Assembly: GCF_902498915.1 (NCBI RefSeq)
Contig: NZ_CABVLQ010000001.1
Length of the DNA stretch: 64,000 nucleotides
DNA from: Escherichia ruysiae
Lineage (GTDB): Bacteria > Pseudomonadota > Gammaproteobacteria > Enterobacterales > Enterobacteriaceae
Direction: 5' to 3' (one strand)
The notes below the pieces were generated by a model. That model was not told the origin of the DNA, searched no databases, and saw only the letters and a program-made list of their open reading frames with translations. A program made the translations under genes and the position numbers. Position 1 is the first letter of the stretch; each line of letters starts with the position of its first letter. Shown here in pieces: positions 57,878-64,000 of this stretch.

Positions 57878-59368
57878 TTAACTTTTGGTTTTGACTAAAT
57901 CGTTTTTGGCGCTGCCAAACGGTACGGCACCGCTAAATGGTTTGCCGTCGATAGCGTCATGAGTCCGCAACGCTTCCGGGCGCAGCCAACGCTGAACGCG
58001 GGATGGCATATCCAGACCAATCAGCAAGATCACCACGAACGTCAGACTGAACGAGAGCGATCCCAGCGCAGTGCCCAGATCCAGACGTTGAGCGATCAAC
58101 GCGCCGAGGATTGGAGCCAGTGCGCCGCCAAGTGCGCCGACGTTGTAGGTAAAGCCCAGCCCCGCTGCACGCTGGTCGGTATCGAAATAACCGCCGATCA
58201 GTTTCGGTAAGATCCCGGAGATGCCCTGACCAAGCATTTGCTGGAAGAACAGTAACAGACCGAGTACCCAGACGTTTGCGCCGCCAATCGCAAACACCGG
58301 AATAATCAGCAATTGTGAAGCTAACAGGCTACAAACGTAGGCTTTGCGCGTTCCCAGCCAGTCACCGAGGAAGCCACCGACGCAGCAACCCACCGCCGCA
58401 CCAAAACCACTAAAGAACAACACATTGGCGACCGTATGTGGGTTATAAGCCAGCTCAGTTTTCAGATACGTCGGCAGCAGCGCCTGAATCGGCCATGAGT
58501 AGAGGAAAGCAAACAACACAACCACCATCAGCATCACACCGGTTGGCCAGCGTTTGCCCGTACTCTGTACCATAAAGCTGATAAAAATTGCGGCGCATAA
58601 CAGCCCAAGAACAGCGACGATTGCGGCATTTTGCAGGTTGCCGGCAAAGCAGAACCACAGCGCAGTAGCTGCCGCCAGTGTCATCACGATATTGGCGATG
58701 CGATGTTCACCACGGTAAAGAATATCCACCATTGTGCGTACCGGTGCTTTACCCCCGTGTTTCTCTTTCCAGTCTTCCGCTTCCGGGATATTTTTACGCA
58801 GCCAGAGAGCAAAGATGATCGGTAAGATGCCGATAAAGAACAGCGCACGCCAGCCCCAGATCGGAACCACCAGGCTGTAAACCTGAGCGGCAACGACAGC
58901 ACCCACAGAGAAACCGGAAATCAGAAAACCACTGGCTTTGTTACGTAGGTGTTTTGGCCAGCTTTCAATGACATAGGTGGCGCTGGAACCGTATTCTCCT
59001 GCCATCCCCATGCCGATCACCAGACGAGCGATAAACATAGTGATGTAGCCTGGCGCAAAGCCACAAGCCAGCGTCCCGACCGAGAAGAGAACGATACTGG
59101 TGACCATTGCCAGACGACGCCCGTAACGATCCCCCATAGCCCCAAGCATCAAGCCGCCGAACCAGCGTGAGATAAAGGCTGCGGAGATCAGACTTGCCGC
59201 CTGCACCGTCGTCAGCCCAAATTCACCTTGTACTTCGGTGAGTACCAGGGCAATTAAAACGAAATCAAAACCATCAAGTAGATATCCCAACCAGGCAGCG
59301 GAAAATGCTCGCCATTGTGCGCGGTTGAGATGGCGATACCACGGGATATTCTGGGTTGTAGTACTCAT
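57878..59368 (-). CDS. nanT: Sialic acid:proton symporter
   Basis: 496 residues from MSTTTQNIPWY. Major-facilitator protein with an unusual 14 transmembrane helices; the extra pair is in the centre (around AATALWFCFAGNLQNAAIVAVLGLLC). The MFS loop GDRYGRRLAMV is near 86. It carries Neu5Ac across the inner membrane. A GC-rich hairpin lies between it and nanA. Confidence 0.96.
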   Translation of the reverse strand: MSTTTQNIPWYRHLNRAQWRAFSAAWLGYLLDGFDFVLIALVLTEVQGEFGLTTVQAASLISAAFISRWFGGLMLGAMGDRYGRRLAMVTSIVLFSVGTLACGFAPGYITMFIARLVIGMGMAGEYGSSATYVIESWPKHLRNKASGFLISGFSVGAVVAAQVYSLVVPIWGWRALFFIGILPIIFALWLRKNIPEAEDWKEKHGGKAPVRTMVDILYRGEHRIANIVMTLAAATALWFCFAGNLQNAAIVAVLGLLCAAIFISFMVQSTGKRWPTGVMLMVVVLFAFLYSWPIQALLPTYLKTELAYNPHTVANVLFFSGFGAAVGCCVGGFLGDWLGTRKAYVCSLLASQLLIIPVFAIGGANVWVLGLLLFFQQMLGQGISGILPKLIGGYFDTDQRAAGLGFTYNVGALGGALAPILGALIAQRLDLGTALGSLSFSLTFVVILLIGLDMPSRVQRWLRPEALRTHDAIDGKPFSGAVPFGSAKNDLVKTKS

Positions 59369-59437
59369 TGTGAGTCTCCCGCGATGGGCGTTGCCCACAC
59401 GCTTTGGTATGAAAGTTGTAGGGTACAGATGCGTTTA

Positions 59438-59472
59438 TTTCCCCTCACCCGGTAGGGGCGAGTGAGGGGAAA
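59438..59472. repeat. BoxC-like hairpin between nanA and nanT
   Basis: An 11-bp stem TTTCCCCTCAC (59438-59448) / GTGAGGGGAAA (59462-59472), with an inner GGTAGGGGCGA. It is related to the element at 3716-3755. Placed in the nanA-nanT gap, it could stabilise nanA mRNA relative to nanT. Confidence 0.6.
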
Positions 59473-59475
59473 AAC

Positions 59476-60369
59476 TCACCCGCGCTCTTGCATCAACTGC
59501 TGAGCCAGCGCCTTCAGTTCTGGCAGATATTTTTCATCCACCGGACCAAACGGTTTGCGGCACAGCGGAACGGACACCACATCCATATAGTGAAGAACTG
59601 TTTTCAGGCCACGGAATACGCCTGTTTTAATCAGCAAATCAATGACTTTGTTGCACTCGGTTTGCAGTTTCTGCGCGGTTTGAATATCGCCCTCTTTCAA
59701 CGCCTTAACGATGCCCTGATAACGCCAGCCCATGATGTTGTAGGTACTACCGATACCACCATCAGCGCCCGCCAGCAGGCCGGAAGCAAAGATTTCGTCG
59801 TAACCGTTGTAGAGCACCAGATCAGGATGTTCACGACGGATCTGCTCCATCTGATAGAGATCGCCAGAGGTCTGTTTCAGCGCCCCGACACCCGGCAACG
59901 TAACCAGAGTGTTGATCTGATCCAGGGTCAGTTTAACGCCGCTTAACGCCGGAATGTTGTACACCACCATCGGCAAACCATCCGCTGAATCAATGATTGC
60001 CCGATAGTGATCGCAGTGTTCTTCAAAGCTAAAAGGATAGTAGAACGGCGTAACGGCAGAGACGGCATCAAAGCCATAACGTTTAGCGGATGCCGCAAGT
60101 TGTTGGCTTTCAGCAGTGCTGACGCAACCTACGTGAGCGATTAATTTAATCTTGCCTTTCGCCTCTTCCGCGACGATTTCCAGTACCTGTTCACGCTCGG
60201 AAAGGCTCTGCACAAAGGCTTCGCCGGTTGAACCACCTACGTATAAACCGTCGATGCCCTGCTGAATATTGAACTGAACCAGGCGGCGCAGACTCGCTTT
60301 ATCCAGTGCTTGTTGTTGGTCAAAAGGAGTCAGGAGTGCGGCCATTACGCCACGTAAATTTGTTGCCAT
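59476..60369 (-). CDS. nanA: N-acetylneuraminate lyase
   Basis: 297 residues. Class I aldolase of the DapA/NAL family with Schiff-base K165 (GALKQTSGD), Y137 and the GSTGE carboxylate loop at 46-50. It cleaves Neu5Ac to ManNAc and pyruvate in the cytoplasm. First gene of nanATEKQ. The NanR operator is 40 bp upstream of the start. Confidence 0.98.
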
Positions 60370-60408
60370 AAATACCTCTGAAGTGATGCTTGCCTGTTAA
60401 AAACGATA

Positions 60409-60434
60409 TACCTTTATACCTGTTATACCAGATC
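60409..60434. promoter_or_regulatory. NanR operator of nanATEKQ with Dam site
   Basis: Read on the minus strand: GATC, then GGTATA repeats at 60429-60424 and 60420-60415, and GGTATA again from 60412. The 26 bp are identical to the site at 13690-13715 in the fimB-nanC gap. NanR binds here and is released by Neu5Ac. Confidence 0.93.
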
Positions 60435-60492
60435 AAATAAGCAACACATCATACAGAACGCTTATAATGCGATCTGCTTCACTAAAGTGGCA

Positions 60493-61275
60493 TTATTTTT
60501 TTTTGTTAGTGGTTTGACCGAAGGCGTGCCAGGTGGCAGAAACGCTGTTGAGGTGCGATTGCAATGCGCGATCGGCTTCATCGGGATCGTGACGACGGAT
60601 CGCATCAACGATCGCAATATGCTGCTGATAACTAACGTTGTTATGCTCGTGCAGCGCCTGATCGGCGACTGTCGGACGGGCGGCGATCAGCCAGTCGAGC
60701 AGAGCAACGTGGATCGCCATAAAGATCGGGTTCCCAGGGATCTCTGCCAGCACACGGTGGAAATCAACATCTGAACGAATAAACGCGGCGTTGTTATCCA
60801 GCGACTGACTGTTGATTTCCAGTGCTTTGGCCAGCAAATCAATTTGTTCATCGGTGGCATGTTCAGCCGCATAGCGCACCAGGCTGGACTCAAAGAACAG
60901 ACGTAACTGTTCGAAATGGGCTATCCCACCAGGATGGGAAAGAAAATCTTTTGCCATGCCGGAAAGCTCGCCGATGATGGTGTCCGCAGAAGGACGCGAG
61001 ACACGAGCGCGTTCACCATTATTAATTTGTACCAGACCTTTGCGCTTTAACGCCGCCAACGCTTCACGTACCGAAGGACGCCCAACGTTAAAGAACGCCA
61101 TAAGTTCGCGTTCAGATGGCAGTTGCTCACCTTCGCCAAATTCACGACGGCGGATCATCTGCTCCAGCTCTTCCTCCACCATTTCGGAGAGTTTTTTGCG
61201 CGCCAGTGGACGACGACGCAAGTTACGACCGATAGTAGCCGGAGAATCTTCTGCTTGCGGATCAAATGCGTTCAT
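60493..61275 (-). CDS. nanR: Sialic-acid-responsive repressor NanR
   Basis: 260 residues. GntR/FadR-type regulator: winged helix with QLPSERELMAFFNVGRPSVREALAALKRKG near 51-80 and an all-alpha effector domain with metal-type histidines (DVDFHRVL, HQHI-like YQQHIAIV, LQSHL). The K-12 start three codons upstream is not available because the upstream codons are CCC AGA AAG AGC TCT; ATG 61275 is used. The neighbouring nanA operon and the nanC-fimB gap are its targets. Confidence 0.96.
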   Translation of the reverse strand: MNAFDPQAEDSPATIGRNLRRRPLARKKLSEMVEEELEQMIRRREFGEGEQLPSERELMAFFNVGRPSVREALAALKRKGLVQINNGERARVSRPSADTIIGELSGMAKDFLSHPGGIAHFEQLRLFFESSLVRYAAEHATDEQIDLLAKALEINSQSLDNNAAFIRSDVDFHRVLAEIPGNPIFMAIHVALLDWLIAARPTVADQALHEHNNVSYQQHIAIVDAIRRHDPDEADRALQSHLNSVSATWHAFGQTTNKKK

Positions 61276-61364
61276 AGAGCTCTTTCTGGGAAAATATGTT
61301 GACGGATAATAGCGAAGTTATCGTAACACAGTATTAAAATCAGGCGAAAAGAAGGTAGATAGCA

Positions 61365-61387
61365 AAACAGGCCACATGGGCCTGTTT
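61365..61387. terminator. Terminator after sspB
   Basis: AAACAGGCC (61365-61373) pairs with GGCCTGTTT (61379-61387). It is followed on the minus strand by TTTTGC. It lies just after the sspB stop and before nanR. Confidence 0.8.
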
Positions 61388-61392
61388 ATCAT

Positions 61393-61890
61393 TTATTTCA
61401 CAACCCGCAATGCCGGGCGTCCACCGCGTGGAGGCTGTGGCGGTTCATCGTCAGGATGATGGTCATCATCGTGATCGGGCTTATCGCCGTCAATGACCGA
61501 CATAACGGTTTCATTATCTGCCGACGCTTCATCATCATTCATGATACTGGCATCTTCATCGTAGGCAGCTTCAGGCTCGAACATCGTGCCTGCGCCATTT
61601 TCGCGGGCGTAGATAGCCAGCACGGCAGCCAGCGGTACTGAAACCTGACGCGGAATGCCACCAAAGCGCGCGTTAAAACGCACTTCATCATTCGCCAGTT
61701 CCAGATTGCCAACCGCACGCGGCGCAATGTTGAGTACGATTTGCCCATCACGTGCATATTCCATAGGAACCTGCACGCCAGGGAGCGTCACATCCACCAC
61801 CAGGTGCGGCGTGAGCTGGTTATCCAGCAACCACTCATAGAATGCACGCAGCAGATAGGGACGACGTGGTGTTAGCTGTGACAAATCCAT
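61393..61890 (-). CDS. sspB: ClpXP adaptor SspB
   Basis: 165 residues. An N-terminal domain (about 1-110) binds ssrA tags; an acidic disordered linker (NDDEASADNETVMSVIDGDKPDHDDDHHPDDE) leads to the C-terminal ClpX-binding peptide RGGRPALRVVK. It delivers tagged proteins and RseA to ClpXP. It lies 5 bp after sspA. Confidence 0.97.
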   Translation of the reverse strand: MDLSQLTPRRPYLLRAFYEWLLDNQLTPHLVVDVTLPGVQVPMEYARDGQIVLNIAPRAVGNLELANDEVRFNARFGGIPRQVSVPLAAVLAIYARENGAGTMFEPEAAYDEDASIMNDDEASADNETVMSVIDGDKPDHDDDHHPDDEPPQPPRGGRPALRVVK

Positions 61891-61895
61891 ACAGA

Positions 61896-62534
61896 TTAAC
61901 TCCGGCCCAGACGCATTTCACGTTCTGCTTCTGTTAAGGAAGCAAGGAAAGAGTCACGCTCAAAGACGCGGGTCATATAGCCTTTCAGCTCTTTCGCACC
62001 CGGGCCGCTAAACTCGATGCCCAGTTGCGGCAGACGCCACAGCAGCGGAGCAAGGTAGCAATCGACCAGGCTGAACTCATCGCTCAGGAAGTACGGCTTC
62101 TGACCGAAGACCGGCGCAATCGCCAGCAGTTCTTCGCGCAGTTGCTTACGTGCAGCATCGGCTTCAGAGGCTGAACCGTTGATGATGGTGTTCATCAGCG
62201 TGTACCAGTCTTTTTCGATACGGTGCATGTACAGACGGCTTTCACCGCGAGCTACCGGGTAAACAGGCATCAGTGGCGGATGCGGGAAACGCTCATCCAG
62301 ATATTCCATAATGATGCGAGATTCCCACAGGGTCAGTTCACGATCCACCAGGGTCGGAACGCTCTGATTCGGGTTGAGGTCAATCAGATCCTGAGGCGGA
62401 TTGTCCTTTTCCACGTGTTCGATCTCGAAACTTACACCTTTCTCAGCCAGCACAATGCGGACCTGATGGCTATAGATGTCAGTAGGACCGGAAAACAGCG
62501 TCATTACCGAACGTTTGTTGGCAGCGACAGCCAT
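61896..62534 (-). CDS. sspA: Stringent starvation protein A
   Basis: 212 residues with a glutathione S-transferase fold but no transferase activity in the family. The RNA polymerase-binding surface includes the proline-rich PHPPLMPVYP near 84-93. It acts at late phage P1 promoters and in acid tolerance. First gene of sspAB. Confidence 0.96.
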   Translation of the reverse strand: MAVAANKRSVMTLFSGPTDIYSHQVRIVLAEKGVSFEIEHVEKDNPPQDLIDLNPNQSVPTLVDRELTLWESRIIMEYLDERFPHPPLMPVYPVARGESRLYMHRIEKDWYTLMNTIINGSASEADAARKQLREELLAIAPVFGQKPYFLSDEFSLVDCYLAPLLWRLPQLGIEFSGPGAKELKGYMTRVFERDSFLASLTEAEREMRLGRS

Positions 62535-62868
62535 GAAAACCTCCAGGTATAGTCAGAATTTTTACTGCTACCAGCCACCAGGTGGCCAGTCAGAAGTTAT
62601 GTTACCCAGTAAGGAACGACTCTCTTTGTTCGAAAATCAAACAAAAAATGAGCAATACCCGACATTTGGGCAGAAAATTGGATGATAGTTTACCAGATTT
62701 TGCGACCTTTGTGGTAAGTCGATACCAGAAATGGGGAAAAAGAGATGCGCTTTAGTCTGAAATGGTTGACTTAATCCCTTATCGGCGATGTTGTTTTTGT
62801 TTTACCTGCCTGTCAGGCGGTAGCAAAAAGCACCTTTCCATTTTTACGCTGATTCAGATTTTAGCCAT
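62535..62868. other. rpsI-sspA intergenic region
   Basis: About 330 bp holding the sspA promoter and leader. No gene or RNA recognised apart from the rpsI terminator at its right end. Confidence 0.55.
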
Positions 62869-62896
62869 AAAAAAACCCGCCGAAGCGGGTTTTTTT
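62869..62896 (-). terminator. Terminator of rplM-rpsI
   Basis: A 12-bp stem AAAAAAACCCGC / GCGGGTTTTTTT with a CGAA loop and T-run on the minus strand. It lies just after the rpsI stop. Confidence 0.95.
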
Positions 62897-62928
62897 CGCA
62901 AATTGTATTCTGCCGGAGCAGAAAGCAA

Positions 62929-63324
<396 letters not shown>

Positions 63325-63336
63325 CTATAATCCCGA

Positions 63337-63765
63337 TTAGATGTCAAGAACTTGCGGTTGCTGTGCCGCGTGGTTGTGCTCGTTACCCGCGTAAACTTTC
63401 AGTTTACGGAACATAGCACGACCCAGCGGGCCTTTTGGCAACATGCCTTTAACCGCGATTTCAATCACACGCTCAGGACGGCGAGCAATCATCTCTTCAA
63501 AGGTCGCTTGTTTGATACCACCGATGTGACCGGTGTGATGATAGTACACTTTGTCAGTACGCTTGTTGCCGGTTACAGCAACTTTGTCAGCGTTCAGAAC
63601 GATGATGTAATCACCAGTATCTACGTGCGGAGTGTATTCCGCTTTATGCTTACCGCGCAGGCGCAGAGCCAGTTCGGAAGCCAGACGGCCCAGAGTTTTA
63701 CCGGTCGCGTCAACAACATACCAGTCGCGTTTTACGGTTTCTGGTTTAGCTGTAAAAGTTTTCAT
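63337..63765 (-). CDS. rplM: 50S ribosomal protein L13
   Basis: 142 residues from MKTFTAKPETVKRDWYVV; longer in-frame starts add unrelated residues. Early-assembly 50S protein with the conserved GMLPKGPLGRAMFRKLKVYAGNEH-type segment near 110-133. First gene of rplM-rpsI. In K-12 L13 is reported to repress its own mRNA. Confidence 0.97.
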   Translation of the reverse strand: MKTFTAKPETVKRDWYVVDATGKTLGRLASELALRLRGKHKAEYTPHVDTGDYIIVLNADKVAVTGNKRTDKVYYHHTGHIGGIKQATFEEMIARRPERVIEIAVKGMLPKGPLGRAMFRKLKVYAGNEHNHAAQQPQVLDI

Positions 63766-63934
63766 TAAAAGCTTACCCAATAAATAGTTACACGTTGGTG
63801 AACACCCAAACGTCTTCAATTGTTGAGGTTCACACGACAAAGTCCGGCAAACCTACCCCTTCGAATAGCCTATGCCAGCACACAAAAAGTTTTGGGAAAA
63901 AAACTTTCTTGTAACGTGGGGTCGCAAGATTATA
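63766..63934 (-). promoter_or_regulatory. rplM leader and -10 element
   Basis: On the minus strand a perfect -10 TATAAT (63934-63929) precedes a GC-rich discriminator, GCGACCCCA, typical of ribosomal-protein promoters under stringent control. The -35 is weak. The leader of about 160 nt contains paired segments and is a candidate L13 target. Confidence 0.6.
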
Positions 63935-64000
63935 GAGAAGTCGGGGTCAAAGATCGACCCCTTTTTGTGATTTGTGACAGGTTTTAACCCGCCAAATGCT

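Overview
The window is chromosomal DNA of Escherichia coli or a very close relative. Nearly every protein matches, at family length and with catalytic residues in place, a gene I know from E. coli K-12. There is no rRNA, CRISPR array, insertion sequence or intact prophage, and I found no undescribed gene system. The interest lies in how the segment is joined, which K-12 genes are absent, and the regulatory DNA.

Region 1 (1-17037) is the fim end of the map. It reads uxuB (partial) and uxuA for hexuronate breakdown, gntP facing them, then the complete type 1 fimbriae locus fimH-G-F-D-C-I-A on the minus strand. The 314-bp invertible promoter fimS follows at 10616-10929 and is in the OFF orientation. 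After it come the recombinase genes fimE and fimB, a 1.5-kb AT-rich regulatory gap with a NanR operator, and nanC-nanM-nanS for outer-membrane uptake and processing of sialic acids.

Region 2 (17262-64000) is the leuU-to-rplM segment, about 1.2 Mb away from fim in K-12. It holds tRNA-Leu(GAG), secG, glmM, folP, ftsH, rlmE, yhbY, greA with its leader RNA, dacB, obgE, yhbE, rpmA, rplU, ispB, sfsB, murA and ibaG. The mla lipid-transport operon is followed by yrbG-kdsD-kdsC-lptC-lptA-lptB-rpoN-hpf-ptsN-rapZ-npr. Next are yrbL, mtgA, elbB, the sRNA ArcZ, arcB, yhcC and gltBD. The nanR-nanA-nanT-nanE-nanK-nanQ cluster, sspAB and rpsI-rplM close the window.

The two regions meet just downstream of nanS, beside leuU. 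In K-12 they lie at similar distances on either side of oriC and in opposite relative orientation, so an inversion across the origin explains the junction best. It places nanCMS and nanRATEKQ, two halves of one sialic-acid regulon, within about 47 kb. Their NanR operators share an identical 26-bp core. Compared with K-12 as I remember it, gltF-yhcADEFG and dcuD are missing, and the leuU tRNA carries paired substitutions.

Start sites were chosen by family length and visible ribosome-binding sites. Identifications rest on recognising sequences, not on database searches.
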